This document shows positions 20,696 to 31,636 of a stretch of 64,000 bases of DNA, piece after piece. This DNA is from Azolla caroliniana. Taxonomy: Eukaryota > Polypodiophyta. The first letter of the stretch is position 1, and each line of letters opens with the position of its first letter. The stretch covers positions 3,782,001 to 3,846,000 of the forward strand of contig JBHGNT010000014.1 of NCBI GenBank assembly GCA_043228905.1. Reading direction: 5' to 3'. The position numbers and the translations under genes are program-made. Below the pieces are notes generated by a model. It saw only the letters and a list, made by a program, of their open reading frames with translations, was not told where the DNA came from and searched no databases.

Positions 20696-22506
20696 ATTAT
20701 ATTATCGTCTTCGGAGGTCAAATATGACCTATGAGACCAAAAATATTACATTTCACGTGATACGTGTGAAAGTGAGTAGTGACTCTCGATGTTCAAGAAC
20801 TTTACCAATGAATGTTGCAATCCAGAGTGCACATTATGGTTGTGAGAGGAATTCATGCAAATATTGGGCTCAGTCGAAGAGATGTGGAAAACATGGTCGA
20901 ATATGATCAAAGGCAGAGCATTGTATCCAAGAGTGATACTCAGACTCATGAACTTGTTTAGGGCAAAGTGTGCATAGCTGACCACTCTCATCACTTGTGC
21001 CCCAACGCCCTGTTTCACATCGCAATGCATGTGAGCTAAGTCACATGGAAGCAATGGTTCGAATGGCAGATAACGGTATGGGCTCTAACATGTATCGATG
21101 TGTACGATTTCCCCGTTCTGCAAAGACTATGGTTTTGTAGTTAGGTGCAACATGTGTAGTATAATGTATGAAGCATGAGCCTCCACATTTGTCCCATGTC
21201 ATGATACATTGGCGTTGCAAAAAGGCCTCATTTACAAAGGAATCTAATGATGCATCATGAAGCAAGTGTCTCGCATCTCATCTACCAAACCATTTTTCTA
21301 TATCTTGCATCCAACCGGAACACAAAATTTTGCTTTTATGCGTCTTTTGGATCTTTTTACTTGCTTCCCACGCAATTCTAGGAAGTCGATGTGAGGGACT
21401 TTTTTGAACCTTAAGCATGTTTTCAAAAACCCTTTCCATGGCCATGATCTCAATGGGAAGCGATACCGTCTCAAGGAGGAGGGTGTAGGGCGTTTGTTTC
21501 TTAACTTGTAGAAACTTTGTAAGAAAATGTTTTTGGACATTTTCAAACTCTTTCCACATAGATTTAAGGATGCTACCGCCCCATAATTTCACCCCATACT
21601 TACACTTAATATCTCCAAGATTGCATATGTTCTCAAATGCATAGTATGCTCGCTTACCCGCCTCTAAGCGGCATGTAGCACATTCATTCCATCTATGATT
21701 CGAAGGAACTTCAAGGCCAAGATATTTGAAGCTTTTGACACATTCAAGTAGCTCATTGTTGTACATAATGCATGGTTTATCTCTTTTTTGGCTCTTCACA
21801 AGCATAATCTTTGTTTTAGAGCTATTGACACTTAATTTAGTATGCATGCAAATTTTTTCCAATGCCTTCATAAGCTTTTGTGCATCTCCTAAAGTATTTG
21901 CAAAAAGCACTACATCATCAGCATATAGCAAAAGCATAATCACAACATTCCCAATGGCAACTTCTTCAACACATTCTTCCTTTGCAAACTTGGTAACCAT
22001 TTCTTCCAATTCATCAATGCATAGACCAAATAGTGTTGGTGAGAGTGGGCATTCTTGCTTAACACCAATAGTGCTTTTGAAAAAATCTAAAAGTTGATCT
22101 CTCATGCACACACAACATATAACCTTCTCATAAATTCGGGAAATTGCAAGCATATATTCACTTGGCACCTCAAGTTCTTCCATTTGCCTCCAAAGATGCT
22201 CACGAGGTACCATATCAAAAGCTTTCTTGAAGTCTACAAAGCAACAATATAAACCTTTACCTCTAAGGCGTCTTTCTTCCATTAATACTCGAAGGGTGAT
22301 AAGGTGATCAATGGTGCTATGGTGTTTCCAAAAGCCAGCTTGTCCATAAGCTCTCTTACCACTTTTTTCAGCCCATACACTTATCTTTGATTCCATTATA
22401 CATCCAAATAGTTTTGCCATTAATGAGCCAACCATGATGGTTCGATAGTTGTTTACATTATTTATATCTCCACCTTTATGTAAAGGTTTGATCCAATTTG
22501 TAGAAG
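20696..22506 (-). mobile_element. 5'-truncated LINE inserted in Copia-2 LTR
   Basis: Non-LTR retrotransposon. Its RT is at 22435-21278 and degraded downstream frames run to about 20746. It is 5'-truncated at 22506, just upstream of the RT core (NNYRTIMVGSLMAKLF), and its 3' end abuts GATA repeats. Segments around 21041-21265 and 20746-21054 are open in shifted frames (LPCDLAHMHCDVKQGVGAQV, SLSITLGYNALP) and may be the C-terminal domain or 3' UTR; I do not recognise them. Confidence 0.8.
21278..22435 (-). pseudogene. LINE reverse transcriptase fragment
   Basis: 385 open codons beginning MVGSLMAKLFG. RT blocks: GQAGFWKHHSTIDHLITLRVLMEE, CCFVDFKKAFDMVPREHLW (catalytic D), GVKQECPLSPTLFGLCIDELEEM and LLLYADDVVLFANT (catalytic YADD), then FKYLGLEVPSN and C-terminal TPYTLLLETVSLPIEIMAMERV. 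N-terminal endonuclease and gag-like ORFs are absent. A deletion inside the post-RT region (IKCKYGVKLWGG) is evident by comparison with the copy at 55656-56488. Not active because truncated. Confidence 0.85.
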
Positions 22507-22701
22507 CTTGAACAAGAAGTTATATATGTATAAAAATAGTATTACATCCAACAGTAACTAAGTTACAAAGGTTGGTTTAAATACCAATTGATATAAGACA
22601 AGTGCCCTTTCTACTAATTACAAAACTAGCCTAGTATGATGTCCACTGACTAGTGTGAACACTATCTCTAAACAAAGTTGAGTTCGATTCTCGACACATA
22701 C

Positions 22702-23460
22702 ATATGAGCTCAACCTTCTAGGTGGTGTCTTAAATATGGCACTTCAATTATCACTCCCTCTTAGTATGTCAACATATCTTGAACAAATTGCACTATATGT
22801 CGAGCATGTGAAGAGAAAGTGATATTCATCCTCCACCATGTCTTCATTGCGTACTTTACATGTCTTCAAATTCCTTACATTTTGATACCATGATGCAACT
22901 TCAATACCTAACTTCTGGGATCGAGTGTGAAGTAGTGTAAGGGCTCTACGAGCATTACTACTAATATGGGTAATGAGATAAGGTTGGATACGATCAATAG
23001 GCTTTCTTGCTTTATATTGAGACCACCATTCAAGGTTGACATTTGCAATGTAGTATTCTAGCTTTGTCCTCTTAGCATCTTCCCACATCATCCATAATGA
23101 TTCCACCAACCTTTCCTCAACCATTACATAATGCATAGCATCACCTTAAAGCTCTAAAAGATCATCCACACCCCATCCTCTAAACCATTTCCTTATGTCA
23201 ACAACCCAACCGGGTGAGAGAATCTTACTCTCATTATTCTTTTGTAACTTACATCCAACATTCCAAGAAAGATATGGTAATTGATGATTTGGCATATTCT
23301 TGACTTTTGTAATGTATTTATATACTCTTTGGAGTGCCAATATTTCTATGGTTCAAACACATGTTTCCAAGAGCATAACCTGGTAAGAGGTAGTGCATTT
23401 AACTCCTAATTGCCTCCTTAAAAACATCTTTTAAAATTTCTCAATCTCATTCCATGCATT
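22702..23460 (-). mobile_element. LINE C-terminal remnant (target of Copia-2)
   Basis: Minus strand from 23460: AWNEIEKF, LLETCV, LALQRVYKYITKVKNMPNHQLPYLSWNVG and DIRKWFRGWGVDDLLEL, colinear with the end of the other LINE (MAMERVFENMLKVQKSPSHRLP, DIEKWFGR). It continues with a 130-codon frame (22744-23136) holding CKVRNEDMVEDEYHFLFTCSTY, a zf-RVT-like C-terminal zinc domain (ligands C, H and C visible). Its 3' tail probably continues at 10302-10137 beyond Copia-2. Confidence 0.75.
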
Positions 23461-24479
23461 ATGTTGAAGGGGGTTGAGAGAGTGTGAGGAAGAGAGAGTG
23501 ACACAATATTGAGAGGCAAAACTTCTACTATCCTCATTCATGTCCCCTATGGTGGGGTTATATAGGTACATTACATGAGGGTTCCAAATCAAGAACATCC
23601 AATGAGGCTTGCCGGTTTGTTACATAACCTTCTAAATACTTAGACTCACTTTACAATATTTGCACACATAAATGTGCACGTGTTTACACATATTAATGTA
23701 CTCACACTTTCTCATGTGCACATTTGCACATACACTTACACATGACTTTTAATACAAAGACTTTACACTTATCTATACAGGTACCATCACTTATACACTT
23801 ACAATACCACGGATAATACATATGGCATGCCCGTGGGACAATGCCTTGCATGGGTGAACCCACATGCCTTCAATAAACACGAACATCGTTCCTTGGACTT
23901 GAACTTATGACCGGAACTCCCTCAATCTTCTCCTATCGCGTTGGTCAGAACTCCATTGACTGGAACACGTGTAACACGAACACAACCTCAACGACACAGA
24001 CCTCTTGTTCGGTCGGAACATCCACGAACATAGAAACTTCGGTACTCCTTTTTCTTGTTTTGGTCTTATAATGATGTTTTATGTATGTGTGTGTGTTTCT
24101 TTTATTTTATGTGTGTTATTGTGAGTTTACAAATTTTTTAGATCACCCCTCATGTTTTTAAAAAAAAATATTGGTAATGCCCTTGAGGTTTTTGAAATTT
24201 TGTTTTTCCCCTCGAGCTTTTGAAGTTCTGATAATGGCCTTCGGATTTTAAAATTCCATTTGTGCTCTTGTGTTTTTGAATTTGGTGATGCCCTCATGTT
24301 TTTTGTAATTTCTCTGTATGCCCCTTTCTTTTCTCTTTTCTCGATCTTTCCTCCTATGCTGCATCATATTCTTCTTATGCATCTCTCTGTGTCTTCTTTC
24401 GGTTCTTCCTTTCGTAGAAAAAGACAATGTCTCTACCTCCGTCCTTTCTTTCTTCTTTCTTCTACGGCAAATCACAATC
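23461..24479. other. Non-coding LTR-like or UTR-like DNA of unclear origin
   Basis: The LINE stops abruptly at 23460 and TGTTGAAGGGGGTTGAGAG starts at 23462, an LTR-like junction. GGTTATATAGG near 23565 could be a TATA box. TGGCATGCCCGTGGGAC at 23829-23845 is nearly the same as a motif at 59192-59208 next to another LTR. From about 24130 the sequence becomes T-rich (repeated GCCCT(T/C) phrases) and leads into the Copia-3 5' LTR remnant. No gene is seen. Confidence 0.4.
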
Positions 24480-24487
24480 TTTCTTCT

Positions 24488-24563
24488 TACGATTCAGAGC
24501 AGAACAGAACAATTCTCTCTTGGCTCTCTGCTCTACTGATTTATAACAGTGGTATCAGAGCTT
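24488..24563 (+). repeat. Copia-3 5' LTR end and Met-tRNA primer site
   Basis: TTCAGAGCAGAACAGAAC..CTCTGCTCTA..TTTATAACA (ending 24548) matches 54069-54125 at the 3' end. TGGTATCAGAGCTTGG starts at 24550, a perfect initiator-Met primer site. Upstream of 24488 the two LTRs cannot be aligned. Confidence 0.75.
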
Positions 24564-25534
24564 GGGAGACATGGATAGGAAGCTTTGGAGTTGGAAGCAA
24601 TGAGCGTTGGAGACCTGTATCAGCGGCGTAGGAGATTCGTGCGGCGAGCGTTGGAGTATCGGGCCCGACTGAAGCATCTACTTGTTGTTGGGCATCTCAA
24701 ACATCTTCGACATTGAAGAAAAGAGCCTGTTATTCACAGGTATTTCCCCTGGTTAAATTCTCATGTTTATTCGTCATCTACGAAACATTTCTGGTGGAAA
24801 TAAGCTATGGTGGGAGAGACCCCTACCACATCTGGAAGAGAGATTTGGGATTAGTGTGAATGTATAGCAACACACATGCGTATAGTTTGTGATTTGGGAG
24901 ATGTATGCTAGTCAGCATCGTTGATATTTTGGAAGTTATATGCTTTCAGTGGTGCGTATTATACGCAAGGGTGGTATCAGTCTTTTTTGACAATTTGCAG
25001 CTGATATTTTGGAAGTTGTATGCTTTCACTGGTGCGTGTTACACGCAATATTGGTATCATTTTTTTGACAGTTTTCCATAAGCTAGTCAGTTACTAGTTT
25101 TGTTGCCCAATTGTATTTTGTTGTTTGATATTGTCATTCACTCCCATGGAGTCCGAAATGTTGGATGCATCTAGTAGCACTTCTGTTGGTCGCAATAGTT
25201 CAAGTAAGAACTATTCATTTTTGGGAAAAGACCATATTGAGATTCAGAAATTTGATGGATCTAATTTTGCTTTGTGGAAGAATCAGATGCGTGATGCACT
25301 GGTTCAACAAAGGCAAACCAGGCCTCTAGGCGGCAAAAAGAAGAAACCAGATGATATGGATGACGATGATTGGGAGGAACTTGATGCCTTGACCATGTCC
25401 ACTATAAGACTGCACCTAGTAGATAGTGTTTACTTTACTGTTTTAGACAGTAAAAACTTCGACGAACTTTGGAAAAAGTTATGCAATACCTATGAGAAGG
25501 AAACTGTAGCTAACAAGGTGTATTTGATGAGAAA

Positions 25535-25977
25535 TGTTGAGAGACAAGCTCAACATTGGCCGGATCGGTTGAGCAAGCCGAGGACCGGATCGGTTGGGAC
25601 TGATCGGTTAGGCCGGATCGGTTGGAAACCGGTACGCAGACCGGTGCATAGGAAGGCCGGATCGGTGCGGAAACTGGGAGGCCATCGGAAAGATATTCCG
25701 CAAGGAATATATTTGGGAGTTAGTGTAGGGGCTCCTTAATGAGCATTGAAGTATTGTCAGTACTTCTGTCAGTCAGAAAAGGACTTGTATAAAAGTGTTC
25801 ATTGAACACACACGATATATAGATTGAGTATTATTTTGAATTAAGTTCTTGTGTTTACTCTCTCTCTCTATCTCTCCCATGCGTACTATGCAAACCTAAG
25901 CTTTCCATTAAACTTGCGTTTTCTGTTGTTCGGTTACCTATATTGCTTCCGCACACCATTCTTTTCATGGTATCAGA
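25535..25977 (+). repeat. Copia-4 5' LTR
   Basis: 443 bp, TGTTGAGAGACAAGC to CATTCTTTTCA. It contains CTTGTATAAAAGTG (TATA box) and a CT microsatellite. It is 74 bp longer than the 3' LTR because of an extra block of ATCGGTT/CCGGT repeats near 25590-25660. Confidence 0.92.
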
Positions 25978-26049
25978 GCGCGAGGGTTGAGAACCTCTGT
26001 AGTCGACTTTGCTTGAAGGAAAAACCAACGAAGAAGAACAAGAAAACCG

Positions 26050-27475
26050 ATGGACAGAGGAATGACTAGCTCGCTTCCGATGGAGAAGCTCGACAGAACC
26101 AACTACGCATCTTGGTCCTACAAGATGCACCAGTACCTGCTTGGACACGGTTACTGGAGCTATGTCGATGGAGCAAATAACACAACACCCGATTCGACAC
26201 ACAAAGACTTCCCGACGTGGGAATAATCGGCGAGCAAAGTGTTGTATTGCTTCACGTCTTGTGTGGGCGAACAACTATTAAGCTACGTCTGGGATGCAAA
26301 AACGCCGAAGGGTGCATGGGAAAATGTGAAGAAGATCTTCGCAGTGAGCACCACAGCTAGGAAGCTTCAGCTCCGATAAGAGTTGAGCAACCTACGACAA
26401 CGCGATTTGTCGGTGGTTGACTATACCTCGAAGATCAAGGACATATGTGACTCCTTAGCTTCCATCGATGTGAACATCGAGGAAAGCGAGATGGTCCAGG
26501 TCTGTCTCGGGGGTTTGGCGTCAAAGTTCGGAGCGTTCCGAACTGCTGTGTGTACACGGGAGAAAACGCCGTCGTTTTTCGACTTACAGTCGATGCTATT
26601 ATAGAGGAGAACCACGCGGGTGCGTCGACAAGCATGCATGCCGACAACAAGATGTTGTACACGGAGGGAGATAGGCCCCATGGTCGTGGCAAACGAGGTG
26701 AGTCGGTACGCAATGGAGGCGGCCGACGGGATCAAGGAAGAAGGCACCGAAGTGATGCCGACAGCAATTTCGGACCCTCTGGAAACAGGGGGAGTCGAGG
26801 CATGTTAATCCTTAGGGCCGGACAATGGCCTAACACAGGGTGTCTCCGGAAGACACTTCACCAAAGGGGTGTTACGATGAGATAACTTAAGACACAACGA
26901 TTAATAGGACTTAATTGGCTACTTAGCAATAAGGCATTCACTTAATACACACGTAAGATATAACAATTAAGACAGAACGTTAATCAATACATGAAGATAA
27001 AACCAGATGCTCTCCGTTAATGTTTTACATAGGAACCGGGCCTTTATATAGGTCACCGGTGCTGCATACAAAACGGTGCCAACTGGCACCTGTTCGGAAT
27101 CGGTCTGGATCCGGATCGGCATACCGATTCCGGTCCGTCCGTTCACTACATAATTATAATCTACTTTACTTAATTAAATATATTCCGAATAACCATCCCT
27201 TTCACATTCTGGTCTTTGCTCCTTTGCTGGCCGGGTAACAAGGCGACGAGAACCGGCAAGGGAAATCCGCCGTGGAATGCTGGTACTGTGGCAAGAAAGG
27301 TCACAGGGAGAGCGAGTGCTGGAAAAAGTGCGCCAATTCGGAGAGAACCGGGTCCGGAACAGGTTCCGGACAAACCAACAAAGGAAATCGGCAACGATCG
27401 CACTACGCTGAAGGATCCGGAGAAGCCGAAAAAGGGTCAGTCTTCGTGACGAGACACGAAGCAAACTCAATGAAG
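26050..27475 (+). pseudogene. Copia-4 gag remnant, interrupted by solo LTR
   Basis: MDRGMTSS..MEKLDRTNYASWSYKMHQYLLGHGYW begins near 26050. In-frame stops occur near 26226 and 26377. RQRDLSVVDYTSKIKDICDSLASI and VQVCLGGLASKFGAFRTAV follow. After an Arg/Gly-rich stretch (RPHGRGKRGES) the solo LTR intervenes. The zinc knuckle CWYCGKKGHRESEC follows at about 27276. Confidence 0.82.
26803..27240 (-). mobile_element. Solo LTR of the right-edge Gypsy family
   Basis: 438 bp from TGTTAATCC to GGGTAACA, flanked by AGGCA (26798-26802) and AGGCG (27241-27245). It is closely similar to 58771-59189 (GGCCGGACA(A)GGCCTAACACA, ACACTTCACCAAAGG, ACGGTGCC, GCATACCG.TTCC.GTCCGTCCG). Minus-strand CCTATATAAAGGCCCGG is the better TATA candidate, so I place it on the minus strand; polarity is not certain. 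Confidence 0.8.
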
Positions 27476-27479
27476 AAGA

Positions 27480-29905
27480 TCACCCCGAAGTCGGAGGAGG
27501 TGTGGTACGTCGACTCTGACATCAAACCACATGACGTGCCACGAGGAGTGGTTCTCATACCTTAAGAAACCGACGCAACTAGGAGTAGTCGCAACTGGAG
27601 ATGACACTCCGCATCCGATCGCGAATGTCTGTGAAGTACCCTTGAGCCATGTCGGGCAGAAAGGGAAACTTATGAAAGTGTTACATGTCCCGACAATCAC
27701 GAAGAATCTGGTGTCGGTCGGGCAAATCGTCGACTAGGGGATGTAGGTTCGGTTTACACACCTTGGGTGCTTCATTGAGGAAGAAGGCCGTGTTATTGCG
27801 CAAGGGCGCAGAGATGGGAGGATGTTCATCCTCGACTCTACTGACGGTGGCACCGCAATGTTCGCGAAGGGACAAAAAGTCGAGTCGGACATCGACTTAT
27901 GGCACAAACGGATAGGCCACATCAACTACCAGCGGCTTCAGGACCTGCAATCGAAACAAGTGGTGTTCGGATTGCCCAAATTTAGTGGCCGGAAGGTACA
28001 AATTTGTGAAGCTTGCCAGCTTGGGAAGCAACACCGACTTCCCTTCCCCAACGAGCGTAACTGGAGCCGGAACAAGCTCGACTTGATACACTCCGATGTG
28101 TGGGGGCTGACACAAAACGTTAGTCTTGGCGGGAGCCAATATTTCGTCTCCTTCATCGACGACTACACATGACACACGTGGATCTACCTCATTGAGAGGA
28201 AGAGTGAAGTCTTCGACTGTTTCTGGGACCTCAAAGGGTTCGTGGAAACGGAAACAGGAAGAAAGATCAAGTGCCTGCGGTCGGATGGCGGAAAAGAATA
28301 CTTTTTCGGTCAATTCAACGGTTATCTACAACAGATGGGAATTCGGCGCGAATTAAGTTGTAGTTATATACCGGAGCAAAACGGTGTGGCCGAGAGGAAA
28401 AATTGGTCGGTTGTGGAAGCGGCACTGGCAATGCTAAAAGAAAAAAGCTTGTCGATGTTCTATTGGGCCGAGGCGGTAAGGACTGCGGTATACATCCAGA
28501 ACCGGATCGGAGACAAAGTGTCGGTGCACGAGCTGTATTTCGGAAGGAAGCCGAACTTGCGACACTTACGAGTTTTCGGTAGCATTGCATATGTGCATGT
28601 GCCAAAAGAGAAACAGAGGAAGATGGACGCAAAGGCCGAGAAATGTATCTTGGTCGGCTACTCGGACGAGCAGAAGGGTTATAAGTGTTATAACCCACGC
28701 ACCAAACAAGCGCGCGTGATCCGCGATGTTGTGTTTGACGAGTCTGCGTCCTGGTACTTGCCTTCGACTCCGGACCTCACCTCCAATCCGAGGTCTGACA
28801 ATGAGGTTAGCGAGGCCGAGATGCCTCCGGATGAGCCTGAAATCGGGACCCGCGAAGAGACTCGATCCTAGAACGCGAAGATCACGCAGCAACTGCGTCA
28901 GATGGGCTTTCCAACGTCAAAATCAGACTCTTCCCTGTTCATCCAGAAAGGTCGACTCGGTCTGGTCAGTATTTTACTATATGTTGATGACTTGGTCATC
29001 ACCGGCGCCAACCTAGGTGAAATTCACCGCGTGAAGCTCCAGCTCGCAGCATCATTCGACATGAAGGATCTGGGGGACCTTCATTACTTCCCCGGGATCG
29101 AAGGCATACTGATCAGACAACGTCATTATGCGCTGAATATGCTCTTCAAATTCGGGATGGCAGACTGTAAGTCCGTCTCGACTCCTCTGGATAGAACCGT
29201 CAAGCTTCGCCCCGAGTCCGGAAAGGTATGCGACCCGATGAGGTTCCAACATATTGTCGGCAACCTTATATAGTTGACCATCACCCGACCAAATCTCAGC
29301 TACCCGGTCAGGGTGATTAGTCAGTTCATGGCGCGACCGACCGAGGAACACCTTCAATGCGCAGAACGCGTACTCCGGTACGTCAGTGGCACCAAGGACT
29401 AGGGGCTACTATATCAGTCCAATACAGCCCCAAAGTTGGTCGGCTACACTAATGCCGACTGGGTTGGCAACGTCGCCGATCGCCGATCCACGTCTGGTTT
29501 CGCGTTTTCTCTCGGGAGTGCCGCGATCGCGTGGAGTAGCAAGAAGTAGCCGACAGTTGCGCTGCCGAGCATCGAAGCCGAGTATAGAGGAGCGGCTGTC
29601 GCGACATGCGAAGCCATATGGTTGAAGCGGCTCCTTAAGGATTTGCAAATGGAGGTGTCCGATCCAACGACTATCTACTGTGACAACCTTAGCAGCATCC
29701 AGCTCGCCAAGAACCCCGTTTTCCACGCCCGGACTAAGCCCATTGAGGTGCATTACCATTTCGTCTGTGAGTGTGTTCTCTTCGGTGAAGTCGAACTTCA
29801 GTATGTTCCGACGGATCGGCAGACCGCCGACATCTTCACCAAGCCTCTTGGACTAGACAAGTTGCGGCAATTCTCGGGTGCGCTTGGGTTGCGTCACCTC
29901 GACGT
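27480..29905 (+). pseudogene. Copia-4 pol remnant: PR, INT, C-terminal RT, RNase H
   Basis: Protease WYVDSD near 27504 (Gly of DSG changed to Asp), shifted frame THPIANVCEVPL and LHVPTITKNLVSVGQIVD. Integrase 27822-28870: LWHKRIGHINYQRL, CEACQLGKQHR, IHSDVWG, RSDGGKEYFFGQF, IPEQNGVAERKNW, YVHVPKEKQRK. At about 28871 the frame jumps to QMGFPTSKSDSSLFIQKG and LLYVDDLVITGAN; the RT N-terminal half and linker are missing. RNase H then reads YTNADWVGNVADRRSTSG, SIEAEYRGAAVATCEAIWL, YCDNLSSIQLAKNPV and PTDRQTADIFTKPLG. Stops near 29274, 29400 and 29547. Confidence 0.88.
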
Positions 29906-30409
29906 GCCGAACTTGAGGGGGAGAGATGTCCCGAATGACCACGGAAGGGGGAGAGAAGACCACGACGCCGAGTCGGATGACGAATTCGACTTCGGATCGA
30001 CTGAAGAAGCCGAGGGCGGATCCGCAGGAGCAGCCGAAAGAAAGAGCCAAAGCCAACCAAGCATGGGGGAGATGACGCCGTCAAGGGCGAGAAGACAGAA
30101 GACGAGTTGGAGATAGCCAACTCGGACGAGAGCGAAAACCGATCGGAGGTAGCCGAGTTGGTTCGGATGTTCGATTCGGATACACTGAATCAACCGAGGG
30201 CCAAGCGGAAAAGAAGGCAACAGCAGAAGCGCCAACACCGCGACAGCAAGGGAGCTGTGAAGGGCCGTGGGAGCAGACAAGCCGACCGGAAGGGTCGAAG
30301 TGCGCGGAGTCGAACAGGCCGAGGAGAGCGAGCGAGGCGTGGAGCCAGGAGGAACCACATCGGTGATCCGGAAGATCTGGAAGAGCCTCAAGTTGAGCTT
30401 GAGGGGGAG
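29906..30409 (+). other. Copia-4 3' region
   Basis: GC-rich, Asp/Glu/Arg-biased open sequence continues past the RNase H (DDEFDFGSTEEAEGGSAG, a tail not usual in Copia). It runs through short charged frames to the polypurine tract GAGGGGGAG. I see no separate gene. Confidence 0.55.
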
Positions 30410-30778
30410 TGTTGAGAGACAAGCTCAACATCGGCTGGATCGGCTGAGCAAGCCGAGGACCGGATTGGTGCGGAAACCAGAAGGCCATCGGAAAGATATT
30501 CCGCAAGGAATATATTTGGGAGTTAGTGTAGGGGCTCCTTAATGAGCATTGAAGTACTGTCAGTACTTCTGTCAGTCAGAAAAGGACTTGTATAAAAGTG
30601 TTCATTGAACACACACAATGTATAGATTGAGTATTATTTTGAATTAAGTTCTTGTGTTTACTCTCTCTCTCTCTCTCTCTCTCTCCCCCGTGCGTACTAT
30701 GCAAACCTAAGCTTTCCATTAAACCTACGTTTTCTGTTGTTTGGTTACCTATATTGCTTCCGCACGGCATTCTTTTCA
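30410..30778 (+). repeat. Copia-4 3' LTR
   Basis: 369 bp, TGTTGAGAGACAAGC to CATTCTTTTCA; colinear with the 5' LTR except for the 74-bp block missing here and a longer CT tract (30660-30686). Confidence 0.92.
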
Positions 30779-30851
30779 AGAAAGCTATATGACCTTCATA
30801 TGAAGGATACGGTAGTGTTGCGTCTCATTTAAATCAGTTTGATGCATTATG

Positions 30852-31606
30852 TGTTGGGATTTCGGTCCCTCCGGATGGGATGTCCGGAGATGAATGACGG
30901 CAAGCCCGGTTGCGGTTACGGAGCCGGATGACGAAGACCCTGGCTACGGAGCCGGATGATGAATACCCCGGCTACGGAGCCGGATGACGAAGACCCTGGC
31001 TACGGTGCCGGATGATGAAGACCCCGGCTACGGAGCCGGATGATGAATACCCCGGCTACGGAGCCGGATGATGAATACCCCGGCTACGGAGCCGGATGCT
31101 GAAGACCCCGGTTACGAAGCCGGATGACGAATGTACCCGGAGGGAGATCCGGATGCGGGGACATATTTGTGAATATGTTTTGCCAAGAGCCCTTGAGGCT
31201 ATATTTGTAAATAGCCCGAAAGTCATATGTGTATAAATATGACTTAGGGCAAACAATTTGTTGTTGTTGCTCATTTTCTGTTTTCACTTAGAGGGAGCGA
31301 AGTGAGAGTAGCCGCGAGAGAGAGAGAGAGAGAGAAACGAAGAGGTCAACGCCTCTGTGTAATACCGCCGCCTGTGGCGAGGACAGCGAGCTCAAGGTCG
31401 TCGCCTTGCAGCTCGCCATTGTATATTCCAGTGTATAGTGATAGTTGGAGTCGTGCACTCCCGTGGTTTTTCCCGTTTAGGGTTTTCCACGTTATACCCT
31501 GTGTATTCGTCTCTCTGTGTCTTTTTCCCCATTTTCTGCTGCATTGATCCGTGTTGTCTCGGTTGTGGCCGAGAGGCGAAAGATTTGATAGCGTCAAATC
31601 CTTACA
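30852..31606 (+). repeat. Copia-5 5' LTR
   Basis: Begins TGTTGGGATTTCGG and ends CAAATCCTTACA. It holds a 28-bp minisatellite (30913-31130), TATA box GTGTATAAATATG near 31228, a GA microsatellite at 31316-31335 and CCGTTTAGGGTTTTCCACG. Confidence 0.95.
30913..31130 (+). repeat. 28-bp minisatellite in Copia-5 5' LTR
   Basis: About seven units of CTACGGAGCCGGATGATGAA plus an 8-nt remainder, with variant endings GAAGACCCTGG, GAATACCCCGG and GAAGACCCCGG. The 3' LTR has the same total number of units in a different order (35782-35999). Confidence 0.9.
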
Positions 31607-31636
31607 AACTGGTATCAGAGCACGGTAACACAGAAA

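Larger units (their letters stand above)
10308..22696 (-). mobile_element. Copia-2, decayed Ty1/copia element hosting three insertions
   Basis: Minus-strand Copia bounded by an exact 5-bp target duplication CATAC (10303-10307 and 22697-22701). Its 3' LTR is 10308-10601. Its 5' LTR is split (20579-20695 plus 22507-22696). Coding order on the minus strand is gag, PR, INT, RT, RH, interrupted by a 4.3-kb LTR element (12375-16685), a solo LTR (19070-20167) and a LINE (20696-22506). Without these its length would be about 5.2 kb, normal for Copia. It belongs to the same lineage as Copia-4 (both gags start MEKLDRTN(F/Y)ASW). Confidence 0.9.
20579..22696 (-). repeat. Copia-2 5' LTR, split by a LINE
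   Basis: Segments 20579-20695 and 22507-22696 together match 10308-10601. The break falls exactly at the microsatellite junction before CTTGAACAAGAAGTT. On the minus strand the LTR starts TGTCGAGAATCG at 22696. The expanded (CA)n/(GATA)n at 20654-20695 replaces the (GATA)n(GA)n of the 3' copy. Confidence 0.8.
25535..30778 (+). mobile_element. Copia-4, decayed Ty1/copia element
   Basis: LTRs 25535-25977 and 30410-30778, exact 5-bp target duplication AGAAA (25530-25534 and 30779-30783), Met-tRNA primer site TGGTATCAGAGCG at 25978 and polypurine tract TTGAGGGGGAG at 30399-30409. Gag and pol are broken, the 5' half of RT is deleted, and a solo LTR sits in gag. Same lineage as Copia-2. Confidence 0.92.

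Noticed and set aside
21041-21265. Independent host gene between LINE pieces
   Set aside because: No splice pattern or start context, and the frame shifts into the next; kept only as an unrecognised LINE-side segment.
30913-31130. CRISPR-like regular repeats (28-bp units)
   Set aside because: Units are directly tandem with no spacers and lie in an LTR of a plant retrotransposon.
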